Of a stretch of DNA of 64,000 nt, positions 41,650 through 53,516 are shown one piece after another; positions within the stretch are counted from its first letter, which is position 1; each line of letters begins with the position of its first letter. A program made the translations under genes and the position numbers. Source of the DNA: Siphonodentalium dalli (lineage: Eukaryota > Mollusca > Scaphopoda > Gadilida > Siphonodentaliidae); NCBI GenBank assembly GCA_032622095.1, contig CP136063.1, positions 274,903,426 through 274,967,425 on the forward strand, written 5' to 3'. Below the pieces are notes generated by a model. It had not been told where the DNA came from, did not search any database, and was given only the letters and a program-made list of their open reading frames with translations.

Positions 41650-43927
41650 ATTTCAAAAACCAGTCCTTCAACAACACATTTGCTACTGTAGAAGCTTTCT
41701 GGTCCTTAGTTGCAACAATTTGGGTAAACTTACTAAACACATCCGTCATAACTAACACATTTTCCTTACCTAGAGCAGGTTCCTGTAGTGTGAAATCCAA
41801 AGCTAGAATTTGGAGCGGCTTTGAAGCTAGCAAATGACCCATATTTGCTCTTACCTTAAGCTGTGGCAACTTAGCCAAGACACACCTATCACACTCTGAA
41901 CACCACTGCTTAATATCATTATACATACCCGGCCAATAAAATCGGCTGTGAATCAAAAAGAATGTACGCTCAACACCCTGATGTCCACATTTATCATGTA
42001 ATTCACTCAACACATTTGTCTTCAATAATTCTGGCAATACTAACTGTTTGATTTCACCAAGTCTTGGATCTCTCACTGTTCTATATAAGACATCCTTCTC
42101 TGTCCTCATTCTTTTCCATTGCCTTACCATCACAACAACTTTAAGATCCTCTGACTTCCGTTCCTCCTTGTTTGGTAACTCACCACGATTCCAGTATATC
42201 AAAAATGCTTTAATTACTGAATCATCTCGCTGCATCTTACTTATCTGGTCTATGGAATAGGTTGGTAGCGTGCTATACATATCAGCCTCTAACTTCTCAC
42301 AATACTCCACCTGAGATTCCGGACATACTCTCGGAACTCCTGTCACGGCTGTAGTCGATGTCAAACATTGCAATATTTCAGCTACTTCTATCTGACTTAC
42401 CTCAACTGGGTTACGGGAAAGTGCATCCGCATTCCCATTAGACTTCCCACATCTATAAACAATTTTTAAATTGAACATTCCCAAATCAGATACCCACCTT
42501 TGCTCTGTGGTTCCCAACATCGCTGTCTGTATATGACTCAATGGATTATTATCTGTTCTTACCACACACTCCGAGCCCAACAGATAATCTCTGAACTTAT
42601 CTGCCATAGCCCACTTCAAACCTAATAGCTCCAACTTCATGAAACTATAGTTTGACATGTTTCTCTCATTTGGCCTCAGACTTCTACTGGCATATGCAAT
42701 AAACTTCAACTTACCATCTATTTCCTGTGACAACACGGCACCTAATCCATCAAAACTAGCATCAATATCCAACACAGAAGGTTTCTCAAAATCTGCATAA
42801 CCCAGTATATCTGTTGAAGTCAAAGCTGACTTCAATTTGTCAAACGCTGACTGACAACTCACCGTCCAATTGGTACCAAACCTCTTCTTTGGCGTTTTGT
42901 TAAACAACTTAATCACTGTGTGGAGAGGCGAAGCTGTTTGGGCAAACCCTTTGATAAAACGCCTATAATAGCCTGCCAATCCCAGGAATGACCTCAACTC
43001 TTTCAAACAACTTGGAATCCTCCAGTCCTGTACTGCTTGTATCTTACCTGGATCAGTTGATATTCCACTCTCAGAAATAACATGACCCAGATACTTTACC
43101 TCTTTCTGCAAGAAATGACACTTACTTAACTTCACATTTAACCCACATTCTCTCAGACGACGAAATACTCTCTCTAACCGTTCTAATTGCTCACCAATAC
43201 TGGACGAATACACCAAAATGTCGTCGATAAAAATTAGAAGATATTTAAATACATCATCACGAAAACACTGCAGCATAAGTCTCTGAAACAGAGCTGGCCC
43301 ATTACAGAACCCATAGGGCATTCTTAAACTCTCATACAAACCGAATGGAGTGCTGAAAGCCGTCTTATGAATGTCTCTCTCGTCCATAGCAACCTGGTTG
43401 TACACAGAAACCAGCTCCAAGGTCGAATAGAACCTTGAGTTCCTCAAATGATCGAATGCATCTTCAATTCTACGTAACGGGAATGCATCTTTAACTGTTT
43501 TTGCATTTAGGCTTCTGTAATCACAGCATAGGCGTGGAGTATTGTCCTTCTTTTTGATAATTACAATGGGTGAAGCATATGCACTTGTACTCTCTCTAAT
43601 AATTTCCCGATTAATCAAATCTCTAATATGATTTCTCACTTGTTCATACTGCTGTGGTGGAATTCGTGGATATGCTTGGTTTACTGCTACTTCATTTTCA
43701 GTAATCATTCGATTTTTCGCTTGATCTGTATACCCAATGTCATCATCACTGGAAGATAAGATATCAGAGTATTTATTAAATAATTCAACAATCTCCCTCT
43801 TCTGCTCCACAGAACAATCCACATGATCAAGATTAATACCCAGCATATTACTAACACCACTGTCAGTAACTTCATCCACACCGTGAATAGTAATATTCTC
43901 AACAAATCCCACTCTATCAAACTTCAC
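41489..43927 (-). CDS. pol: Gypsy pol: reverse transcriptase, RNase H, integrase core
   Basis: 812 codons open. RT at about residues 90-300: [31 protein letters not shown] and FIDD at 233-236. RT motif A reads [11 protein letters not shown], with Glu171 where the family has the catalytic Asp. RNase H at about 385-510 ([19 protein letters not shown], then [20 protein letters not shown]). Integrase zinc finger: [12 protein letters not shown] and CSECDRC. Integrase triad: [32 protein letters not shown]. The order PR-RT-RH-IN makes this Ty3/Gypsy. The frame is the longest in the window, so the insertion is fairly young. Confidence 0.95.
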   Translation of the reverse strand: MKFDRVGFVENITIHGVDEVTDSGVSNMLGINLDHVDCSVEQKREIVELFNKYSDILSSSDDDIGYTDQAKNRMITENEVAVNQAYPRIPPQQYEQVRNHIRDLINREIIRESTSAYASPIVIIKKKDNTPRLCCDYRSLNAKTVKDAFPLRRIEDAFDHLRNSRFYSTLELVSVYNQVAMDERDIHKTAFSTPFGLYESLRMPYGFCNGPALFQRLMLQCFRDDVFKYLLIFIDDILVYSSSIGEQLERLERVFRRLRECGLNVKLSKCHFLQKEVKYLGHVISESGISTDPGKIQAVQDWRIPSCLKELRSFLGLAGYYRRFIKGFAQTASPLHTVIKLFNKTPKKRFGTNWTVSCQSAFDKLKSALTSTDILGYADFEKPSVLDIDASFDGLGAVLSQEIDGKLKFIAYASRSLRPNERNMSNYSFMKLELLGLKWAMADKFRDYLLGSECVVRTDNNPLSHIQTAMLGTTEQRWVSDLGMFNLKIVYRCGKSNGNADALSRNPVEVSQIEVAEILQCLTSTTAVTGVPRVCPESQVEYCEKLEADMYSTLPTYSIDQISKMQRDDSVIKAFLIYWNRGELPNKEERKSEDLKVVVMVRQWKRMRTEKDVLYRTVRDPRLGEIKQLVLPELLKTNVLSELHDKCGHQGVERTFFLIHSRFYWPGMYNDIKQWCSECDRCVLAKLPQLKVRANMGHLLASKPLQILALDFTLQEPALGKENVLVMTDVFSKFTQIVATKDQKASTVANVLLKDWFLKFGVPDRIHSDQGKCFEAGVIKHLCKMYGVDKSRTSPYHPAGNGQCERFNRTLH

Positions 43928-44027
43928 AACACTATTGTTATCATGTAACCTTCACAATTCAATATCTTACCCATCTTGACACCGGATTTGAGAATAATGT
44001 TCTCATCGCCGACATTTGCAACTCTGA

Positions 44028-44720
44028 TTAATATTCTACCGTTTCTAATTGTAGCATATGTGTAAATACATGGAGTGTATTTGGTAGATTTCCATTCTGA
44101 TTTAAAGGTTCTATGAGAACACTCCGATACTCCGAATGTAATGGTGAAGTAACCTGTAGTACTGTAACCGAATTTGCCGGTACAGCCAAATAATCACCCA
44201 TTGCCCGTGCATAACCCACCATATGTTGACGTTCTTCATTACCAAGACGCTGAAATACCTCTTGGACATTTGTACTTCCAGGCATAATTTTCTGGATGTA
44301 CTTTGAACCTAATTCCCCGAAAAGATCATTTCTACACTGTGACAATATATTCATACCAACAACCCTGGAATTAGCTTCTTCCTCTCAACTGTTGTCTCAT
44401 CAACCGAATCTTTTACTATCAAAAAACCAACCTCTGAATAACTCACAATCCAAAACCACATAGCCCAAATATGGTAAATATAATCTATTAGCTGCTTTCA
44501 AATTGAAAGTAACATCAGTTTTTAAATCTGTACCCCGTGGTAAAACATATTCATTATAGAAAGTTTCTGTAAAAGTGGACACACATGAACCAGTATCAAT
44601 TAAACAAATACATTCTACCCCTACTAGTGATACTCTGACACATGGACTTTCACCAATGAACTTCTCCATACTTTGCTTGGAGCCTGAAATGGATTCACCT
44701 ACTGATTGGCTCTCCATCAT
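44028..44720 (-). pseudogene. Gypsy aspartic protease region
   Basis: The first piece (44720-44400) has GVECICLIDTGSCVSTF, where LIDTGS is the active-site DTG/S motif, and VLDCELFRGWFF; it stops in frame at 44400-44402. The same frame resumes at 44354 (MNILSQCRNDLFGELGSKYI) and runs to 44028. It lies between the gag zinc knuckle and pol, with frame changes on both sides. Confidence 0.8.
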
Positions 44721-45654
44721 TGGTGATACCCGTTTCCCGAAAATTTGGAATGTTGTTGATATTGGCCCTGTTTATGTGTATTCTTAATACAAAAACGAGA
44801 AATATGGCCCTTTAAACCACATTTATAGCAAACCACTGTACTATTCTTTTGAGGAATGTGTTCATGTGTACCAACATTGTGTTGTCGGTATTCATTTCTC
44901 CCTTTCTGTAGTGAAAGGTTGTTGACTGTATCCACCAATGTATCAATTTGCTTTTGCTGCATCTTAACAACATTAAGTAAATCAGAATTACCTTGATTAA
45001 TATCAGGTTTATCTTTTTGTTGCACCTTCTCTTCTTCCTCTGACCATGCTATGGCTTCATCTATAAGCTACAAAAATGACAACTGTGGACTGTTTCTTCT
45101 CAACTTCTTCAGCTCTTTTTGCAAAAATGTATCACGAACAGTCTGCGAAAAATGATCACATAAGATTTGATCTCGGTTAGCTGAAAAAGTTGGATCCTTA
45201 TCAATAATCTTCCTCCTCATATTCACCAAAACATATGAGTATTTACGCAGAGACTCCCCATCCTTTTGATGCATGTCAAAAAAAATTCTCAGTAACACTG
45301 TGACATTTTGTTGATCACAAAATGTTTCCTGTTAGATATTTAACATATTAACTGGATTTTCCCTTGCAGTCCACCCTCTAATTTTCATTTCTGATTTAGC
45401 TGCCCCCTGTAAATGAGAATAAATAAATCCAATTTGGACATTTCCCTAACCGACATAACATGCTTGACTTCTTCAACCCAATCTGGTATTGAATCATCTG
45501 AATCCTCTCCCGAAAAAGGTTTGATTTGTTTTTCCTTTTCTTCATAAACAACATGTGCAGCTAAATTACTAGACTGTCCCTTTGACTTGAGTTGTTCCTC
45601 AAGAAATGCTATTGTTTCCTGTTGCTCCTTAATTTTAGCTTTTTGTGCAGCCAT
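44717..45654 (-). pseudogene. gag: Gypsy gag with CCHC knuckle, broken
   Basis: 45654-45385 begins with a coiled-coil-like MAAQKAKIKEQQETIAFLEE and PFSGEDSDDSIPDWVEEV, the usual gag start. 45298-45068 has FFDMHQKDGESLRKYSYVLV. 45025-44717 carries the zinc knuckle CYKCGLKGHISRFC (C-x2-C-x4-H-x4-C) with Gln/Lys-rich flanks. There is one frameshift (about 45300-45385) and an in-frame stop at 45068-45070. The capsid fold can be assumed from the family. Confidence 0.8.
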
Positions 45655-46782
45655 AATTATTAGTCAAGTGCAACTTTATGAAAGTATGAAAATTATGAAA
45701 CCACGACCAGTATGTAAACAAACAGAACTGCATGTGTGATACCAAAACCTATGTGTACCACCGCAATCTGATCTGTGACTTCCGCAATTAAATACTGTCA
45801 GATACTAATAAACCACTTTAAATGTGTGGTTACCACTCTCACTGTATTTTTAGATGAACGACAACACTCGATAATTATTCCAAAACATAATTTGAAATAT
45901 TTTTGACAATATGGGCTTCCATGCTATTAAAAATTTCAAACATTGATTTTGAATGTAAACATATGCAATAATAGTACAATAATAGAGCAGGTGTATTTCC
46001 GATAACACCTGTGATGACAGAAAAGAATCATGAACTTAGAAATACAAAGTTACAAAGTTATAAAGGGGCTAACTGAGTAAGGGTCCCTAGGAAATCCCAT
46101 CTCGGCGGTCTCCCAGAAATCCAAACTCAGCCAACCCCCTTTTTTTTGGCAAAATAGAGTATAACAATTGAAATAGACAACTTGTGCTGTCAATTAACAA
46201 CAGTATGAATCAATATAGTCAATTAGAATTAGCTCAAGGCTAAATTCAAAAATCGAAATTCTGTCACTCTTGGTCCTCCATAGAAAAATTTCAAAGTTCT
46301 ATCTCCCGGCGAATTTTATAGATTTTGAAGCGGATTTTCTGTGGAAGTTCAGTCACAATACGCATACACATAATAATACCGTTGTTGTTATCATCTTGCA
46401 CGAAATTTCAATTTCAAAAATTTCAAATTTATTTGTATTTGCACACGGCACACATAAACTATGCATAATCAGGAAGCTGGTGTCTTTTGAAGCACGATAC
46501 AGCATTTTGGGGAATTTTAGTTGTTGTCCTCGCGGGCGTCCCTACAAAACTTTCTCCCGAACCAAGAACAGTTCAAACCAAGTTGGTGGCGAATTAAACG
46601 TCCGTTTTAACCACTATCCACGAATGAAACCACGGCGTTCTACAAGGTTCACTCATGCGGTAATCATCTCATCTGTCCCCGGGACAGGTTTTCGGTCGTC
46701 CAAACCCGATAGAATCAAATTTTGAGGCATTGATATTACCCCCATGAGCCTATATACGCGAAAGACACAACTAGGATCTTTC

Positions 46783-46800
46783 TGGTTGCTCGCAGCGCCA
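46783..46800 (-). other. Probable primer binding site
   Basis: TGGCGCTGCGAGCAACC on the minus strand, four bases inside the 5' LTR edge. The TGG start fits the CCA end of a tRNA; the tRNA is not identified. It is missing beside the middle LTR. Confidence 0.6.
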
Positions 46801-46804
46801 AATG

Positions 46805-47549
46805 TGACCAAGTCCTCACCCAAGCCAACCCAGAAACGACCAAAATGTAGTCTGACACTATTTATTTCTCGTATGAATTATAGGCTGTAAAACAAAATAA
46901 GGCAATACTATGAAATAACATGACATCAGATAATGTTGATAACAAAATAAATGAATGCATGGAAGCCGACGCTTAGTAAATATATTTTAGAAATGGAGTT
47001 ACGGCGAATATCAGAAGAACTACCGAAAATTATATTAAACGCGAGGAAAGCAGAAATTTGTGCCGTTTCCAAGCTAATAATAAGATTTGTAAATATTACT
47101 TTGTGTTACAATAATTAAGAACGAAATGACAAAACCCGTGACTTTATAACTCCATAAATTTGGCATAAATAATTAAAAGAATTATTGTCCCGTTAATTGG
47201 CTACTAATGATATAATTTAGTTAATATAATACTGATTACAGTAGATATTAAATACAACGGAAATGTAATAAAATGTTACCTCAGGAGGCAATGCGACCGA
47301 ACTCGCCGACGGTCAGTAGAAAAGAGAACGCTGTCAGTACCAATCACCTGTGTGTGCGTGCAAGCGTGACAAAGATAATAAGCACAATGGTATGGTGATA
47401 TCGCCGACGGTCAGTAGAAAAGAGAACGCTGTCAGTACCAATCACCTGTGTGTGCGTGCAAGCGTGACAAAGATAATAAGCACAATGGTATGGTGATATC
47501 GGTGCAAAATATGTTATGGTATATAGTTAAGCATGCACACTCTCCCACA
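46805..47549 (-). repeat. LTR (5' copy, 745 bp)
   Basis: Same ends as the middle copy. It is longer because of a 98-bp tandem duplication (47303-47400 and 47401-47498). Apart from that the two LTRs are near-identical, with scattered substitutions. Confidence 0.9.
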
Positions 47550-47555
47550 CCAATA

Positions 47556-48292
47556 TGATATGATAAGTTCATTTTTTTCTTGGTTATGAATCATGTATAT
47601 ATTAGGGCAATGTGGTATTTATATGTATTTCGGAATATTGCTTCCCCCACCCCAAACAATCTTGCCGAATGTCACTGATGGAAATTCACTGCGCCTATGC
47701 ATGGTTATTGGCCTATAAAATTAGCACTCTAACGATGCGGTATATTGAATATCCAGGTCATAAATCGACCTATATGTGTCAATTACGCATAACAGTAGGA
47801 TTATAAAATATATAAACGTTCGCCGTTGTTCGTTTAAACATCCAATCATATATAACACTTTTTGAAGGAGCGATAATAATCCGGTTTAATATGTAATCAC
47901 ATACACAAGCGCTCTTTATTCGCAATATATCGTAATAGTGAACGCTCTTTCTTGCGTCAATGTAAAGGGACTCGACTTAGAACAGTTGTCATCGTGATTG
48001 TTTACTGATTACACCAATACAGGTCAATACATGTACACGAACTTCCGATAAGCATGCTTTATATATCCTTCCAAGTCATAGCAATTTCCGCTTTATTAAA
48101 CTCTTTTTTTTTTATTCGTACCATATTAGGAAAACTCTTAACATGGAACGCTCTTTATTGATCCATGGTGAAGGAAATGGGGACTCGACTTAGAATAGTT
48201 GTCATCGTGAATTATTCATCAACATTATCCCCACTTTAACTGCAATTGTATGTATTCGTAACCATGACTGACTCGCTCTTTATTTGGTATAA
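47556..48292. other. Non-coding stretch with a dispersed motif
   Basis: AACGCTCTTTATT-like motifs recur (near 47910, 47942, 48150 and 48270), two of them followed by ACTCGACTTAGAA and GTTGTCATCGTGA about 205 bp apart. No gene is seen. Confidence 0.5.
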
Positions 48293-48448
48293 TTATGTAA
48301 TCGGTTTCTGATTTTGAGCAACGGGTTTCCCACAGAAATCCAGCCAAATGTCACGTAAACGAACATCGTTTGGAAATGAATACAGCATTATACCTAGCTG
48401 AGAGTCACTAGACCGGCCACAGCCGAGAACACAGCATGTATATGGCAT
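48293..48448 (-). CDS. THAP zinc-finger N-terminal exon or fragment
   Basis: From Met 48448: MPYTCCVLGCGRSSDSQLGI followed by SFPNDVRLRDIWLDFCGK. This matches the N-terminal half of a THAP DNA-binding domain (Cys pair, FP, the conserved Trp). The second half with the final Cys and His is absent, and the frame stops at 48293, so this is either a first exon or a relic. THAP domains occur in host regulators and in P-element transposases. No downstream exon was found. Confidence 0.55.
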   Translation of the reverse strand: MPYTCCVLGCGRSSDSQLGIMLYSFPNDVRLRDIWLDFCGKPVAQNQKPIT

Positions 48449-48541
48449 TGTCACGAATGAATGATTGTAAATACGGGACACTCGGGTCATATATACGGAA
48501 AATTCAAACAACATCGCGAACACGCACCGAATTAAGTTCAC

Positions 48542-49096
48542 ATGCCGGCTCGTGTTTTTATAAGCTTTTTTTTACACGAAAGTGTTATCTACCCCGCTCA
48601 ATCGGCCTTCTATAGTTTTTGTCAAAACAATATCTTTCCAAACAGCACTTAAGACAAATCACAAGTGAAGATAACTCACCGCGCGATGACAATTCAGCAT
48701 GTGTACGAAATGCTATTGATATGCCCCGCAGTAATTCCATTACACACACGCGCTGATGTCGATTCCGGATTTTTCATCGCCATATAGGTAGACATAATTA
48801 ACTCCGACTCCGATTTCCTGTTTTTAATTAGTTTACCTCGCTTGACGTCATGCGAGGTTTTGCGATGGAGATAGCCGACAACCGGTGGCGGTATTATTTA
48901 TTTATTTCTCCGCTTATTTATTACGCGATTTTTATGGGACTTGGATCATTGTGATCACAATAGGGTGGCTTTCCGATAGAGTTTTGTTATTTCATGAGCA
49001 TAGTAATCCTTTAATGAACATGGCTCTCCACGATCTACTGTTTTAGAAGGTTTTATTGATGTTTTATTTTGTCACGGTCCTGACCTTCAATTACAT
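48542..49096. other. Non-coding stretch
   Basis: No gene seen. It begins with the possible upstream region of the THAP fragment. Confidence 0.35.
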
Positions 49097-50600
49097 ATGC
49101 AGAAACAGACAAAGCTCTTTGATAAACACTGGAAATATGGTTTAATAGATAAACTATCAACATCCAATTTTGCCAACCTCGAGTTAAATTTTATGGCCAT
49201 ATCATTTCAGATAAGGGAACCTTCCCTGACCCGAAAAAAATGCAATTATAAAATCCCTTCCGCACCCAAAACAGTGAAAGAAGTCCGAAGATTACAAGAA
49301 ATACTCAATTTCCGAAATCGTTCTGCCGGTAATAAAGATTACAGCTAAATACGCTAAATTCGTGCGGGACACTACATGACAAATATCGTTCTGTACACAC
49401 AAAGAAAACATAACAAATGCCCATATTTTAGCTTATCCAAATCCAGACAAACTTTTCATTCTCACAGTCGATGCATCTGTCCACAATATCGAAGCATTAT
49501 GACCACAACATGCTCACAAAAGTCAACAGAACCATAACGATAATCAAATCGAGTTAGCTATCACTTTCGCCAGTAAAAAACTAAACAGATTACAAAGGAA
49601 TTACTCTGATAAAGAAGCATTCGCCACATACACATTTTCGAGACAATTCAAATTTCATACACAAGTTCCCAAGTTGAGACCAAAACAGATCATCTATCCC
49701 TCATCCACATGTTCAAAAAGCAGCAACTAAACAGTCTTGGACGGACAGCGATCAAAACCCGCCTGCAAATCACCTGCAAACGTTAATGTCCTTGAAATAG
49801 ATTTTTCGAGAAAACAATCAAAAAGCAAAACAAATAATGAACTCGCTATTGATCTCAATGATATCAGAGATAGTTCTCATATCGGCAATATTCATGACGA
49901 GCAAAAGGCAGATCACACGATTTCAGAGATCACCAAACAAATGCAATCGACGAATGTCCCAGAAAAATTAGCAAAACCATTATTATCAAAGACGGCATCT
50001 TGCACTATATATATCAATATACAATGACATACTGAAATTAAGAATATACAATACTGACACAGTCGGACAAGATGTCATCTCACAATATCATAAGCTCGGA
50101 CACAGAGCGGTACCATCGCTATATGCGACCATACAAATCAGATATTATTGTGCACAGATATTTTCAAAGATAGTAACTTATAAATAATTGTCATATGTGT
50201 GAACAGAGGAATGCATACAACCCTAAGATATACCAATGCCTCACCAGTGAATTTGGAAACCTCTGAAAAATCAGCTCACTTAAAAAAACAATCGACACAA
50301 CCATTTCGCTGTCCCACCGAGTGATGATCACAATCCCACAAATTCATCCGATTCTTCCCAAGAATCAGACAATGAACCGAAAATAACAGCCGATAAATGC
50401 TCTCAACAGCAGTGATAAAATTCTGATGATGACAGCTCAATCCCATTAGCAGAGCTTGACAACCGACTCATGGCTTCTAAGCAACTGCCCAGATAAACAT
50501 ACCCCATCAATATTTCCCCATCAACGGACAGCAAAACCGCAAATCGCTAATCAGATAAACCACATAATAATACAGCTAAATTTCCGACAAAAAAGGTCAT
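49097..50600 (+). pseudogene. Decayed Ty3/Gypsy pol (RT thumb, RNase H, integrase finger)
   Basis: The pieces follow family order. 49240-49345 reads IPSAPKTVKEVRRLQEILNF (RT connection). 49435-49700 has KLFILTVDAS, then FASKKLNRLQRNYSDKEAFA, the RNase H core, with stops. Near 50070-50210 a KLGH...CHMC pattern fits the integrase HHCC finger. Stops and shifts occur throughout. Unlike the element at 39498-47555, it is on the plus strand and much older. No LTRs were recognised. Confidence 0.65.
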
Positions 50601-50689
50601 AACTCGCCCATCGGATCTCTCACAAGATACTGCAGAAAGCAAATGAACCAATTATGGCATAACAACCGATCAGCTGGGAAACCAAGTGC

Positions 50690-52460
50690 CACGCGAAGCA
50701 TAATGAAATTTAAAGCTTGCGGCCCAGACAAAATTAGCCCCCGAATTTTGAAAAATTGTGCTTTATCTCTCTGTGACCCCTTGCTCATGTTTTCAATATT
50801 TTCTAAAAAAATAGTTATTATCCAAGTGAATGGAAAATAGCGAATATCACTCCAGTTTTCAAAAGCGGTGACCCTAGTCTTGTATCAAACTATATCTCTA
50901 TTAAGTTGCTTATCCAAAACATATGAAAAGTGCCTTTATAAATACATTTGGTTCCACGTTAATAATCACAATTTTAATCTCTGTCCACCAGTCTGGGTTT
51001 AAATTAGGAGATACTGCTGTGTATCAAATTACTGACGTGTATGATTATATTAGTAGGTCGCTAGATGATGGCAAGGAAGTTCGTTGTATATTTTGTGACA
51101 GCAGTAAGGCATTTGATAAGGTTTGGCACAAAGGTCTCCTCCACAAAATCTCGAGCATGGGCATCAATGGCAAGTTGTACAATCTAATAGCTTCCTATCT
51201 TAAATCTCGCCAATAGAGAGTTTTGATTGATAACGCTAGCTCTGACTGGAAATTTGTATCTGCAGGCGTCCCACAATGCTCCATATTAGGACCCCTTTTA
51301 TTTCTTATGTATATCAACGATATAACACAAAATATAGTGTGCAACATACGTCTTTTTGCTGATGACACCTCAATTTATCTGTGTGTTGAGAACCCTACCC
51401 TCGCCGCTGAAATAATTAATAAAGATATTGGCACTGTTGTCAAATGGTCATGTAAGTGGTTGGTAAAGTTCAACCCCCTGAAGACCGAAGCATTGATAGT
51501 ATCAAGGAAGAACCTAAATATAGCTCACCCACCCCTACTCATGGCTGGATTACAAATAACAGAAGTAAGCAATCACAAACATCTCGGAGTTATATTTGAC
51601 ACTACTGGTTCATGGGAAAGTCACATTTGTAGCATACTCGACAAGGCATGGAAGAGAGTTAATCTTGTAAAGAAACACAAGTTCCGATTAAGCAGAAAAT
51701 CTTTAGATACCGTATATGTCTCTTTCATTCGCCCAATACTGGAATATGCATCCCCTGTTTGGGATAACATTCCGAAATACATGAGCGATTGCATTGATGA
51801 TATTCAGTACGAAATGGCACGACTTGTAACTGGGGCAACTAGAAGTACTAGCGACCTCAACCTGTTACTTGAAACTGGTTGGGAAACACTTGCATCAAGA
51901 AGAAGTAAACAGAAATTAATTCAATTTTACAAAATGACAAGAAAAAAAACTCCATCCTATTTATCCAATATGATTCCACCAGATTCTATGTCGTCTGGTT
52001 ATAATTTTAGGCATGCTAGTATTCATCCACCTGACAGTAATAGGAATGCGTATATGGAAACATTTCTACCGCCAACCACACGTGCTTGGAATAGTTTACC
52101 CGACTCAGTAAAGATGATCTCTTCGTTGAAAGATTTTAAACGGACCCTAAATGTTGATCGTTCAAAAATAGCCAAAGTTACTCCAGGAAAGCAGTAACCT
52201 GAATAAAGACCTCGTCGTAAACCACTTGGAAGATTATCCGTTCTGTTCCTGTGGTGATTATGAAATTGAATCAGCATACCACTTCTTTTTTCATTGTCCT
52301 GTGTATACTCAAGAGAGAATATAGCTCATGTCCACGCTAACAACAAGCAGAATATCAATTGATATCCTATTATATGGCTCAAGTGAACTTTCTGATCGTC
52401 TCAATACTCAGATCTTTGTCGCCGTACAAAAGTTCATTTTACAAACTCAGCGTTTCTCAT
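50690..52460 (+). pseudogene. Jockey-superfamily LINE, 3' part of ORF2
   Basis: RT pieces: CGPDKISPRILKN (50720), DSSKAFDKVWHKGLL (51100), a TAG near 51215, then a long frame 51223-52197 with GVPQCSILGPLLFLMYIND and LFADDTSIYLC. It continues to HKHLGVIFD, RPILEYASPVWD and a C-terminal zinc motif after a shift (PFCSCGDYEIESAYHFFFHC), ending QRFS near 52460. The endonuclease is not seen, so it is 5'-truncated. It belongs to the same family as the minus-strand copy at 62641-64000. Confidence 0.8.
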
Positions 52461-53339
52461 AACCATGATGAGTCGTCCGATCGCCGGGCCATGCAATACA
52501 CCACTATATGTAATTATGCATTTGTTTTATCACATTATCTGTATTGTGTGCTCTGGTGGGGTCGACTCGTCACTTCTCAATGGAATTTTAATGAAATGGA
52601 ATTTTAATGAAATGGAATTTAATAATTTCCAATCGAGTGCCAACCATTCTCCGTGTCACTGGGCCACTCCCCATGAAATTAAGTCATTGTTTCGTCATAT
52701 TACATCACATAATGCTTAAGTACGTTTCTAACCAATTATTTTAATTTTAATATTAATTAATAGTTCAAGTAGGTTGATTGTTTTTTCTCGCATTTCCTCC
52801 ACGTGGGCCGCGATGCGTTTCGATTTGATTTTGATTGTTTCATGGTTCTTAAATAGTATATGTTATAAATATAAAAGTTGTGTAACTAAAATATAATTAT
52901 ACGGTACTTCGCTTCACTCCCCTCTTTCGTTTTGGCCGATGTACGGTATGCAATACCAATTAACTTAACAAACGTTCTTCCTTCCTGCACTCTATCCCTC
53001 TACCCCCTCCTTGAACGATATTTTTTCGGATCTAACATGTTATCCCCATCTGATAAATTTACCCTACATGGTATCTACTCTGATCTAGCCTTTTAGGCTT
53101 GTTGTCTAATCCCCGTTTTGAATATCATTATTACTTATGTCAATTTGTTTGTATGTATTACATGTTCTGTTCGAAATTAAATATTGTTTACACCAAGCAT
53201 AATGAAATTGATCTCTACGCTGCTACGCATGGAGAAAATGATTCATCAGGCGAGCATGGATCTGTATGATATTATAACATAACGATCTCAGACACGAAAC
53301 TACGAGGTTATCATACATATGTACACAATCGTAGATAGA
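52461..53339. other. Non-coding stretch
   Basis: Contains a short triplicated AATGGAATTTTAATG motif at about 52580-52620; otherwise AT-rich DNA without features. Confidence 0.35.
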
Positions 53340-53516
53340 TCTTTATTGCACGACCACATACAAATACATTCGGGTATGGCAATATACATGTACATGTACA
53401 CATACAGAAAATAAAGAAAACAGACATATAACATGGTATGAAAATCAATGGGTAATATACAAGCATAAATTGGGAAATATAAAGTTTGCGTCCAGCATTG
53501 GCCTGTTATTGTCAGA

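Larger units (their letters stand above)
39498..47555 (-). mobile_element. Three-LTR Ty3/Gypsy retrotransposon
   Basis: CCAATA flanks the whole unit (39498-39503 and 47550-47555). The order on the plus strand is: LTR fragment 39504-39640, leader-like sequence 39641-40070, complete LTR 40071-40714, coding region, leader-like sequence about 46260-46804, complete LTR 46805-47549. Genes run on the minus strand, so 46805-47549 is the 5' LTR. The LTRs are bounded TG...CA and are very similar. The leader next to both complete LTRs is shared, which fits a tandem dimer joined through a common LTR with most of one internal region lost. Confidence 0.88.
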
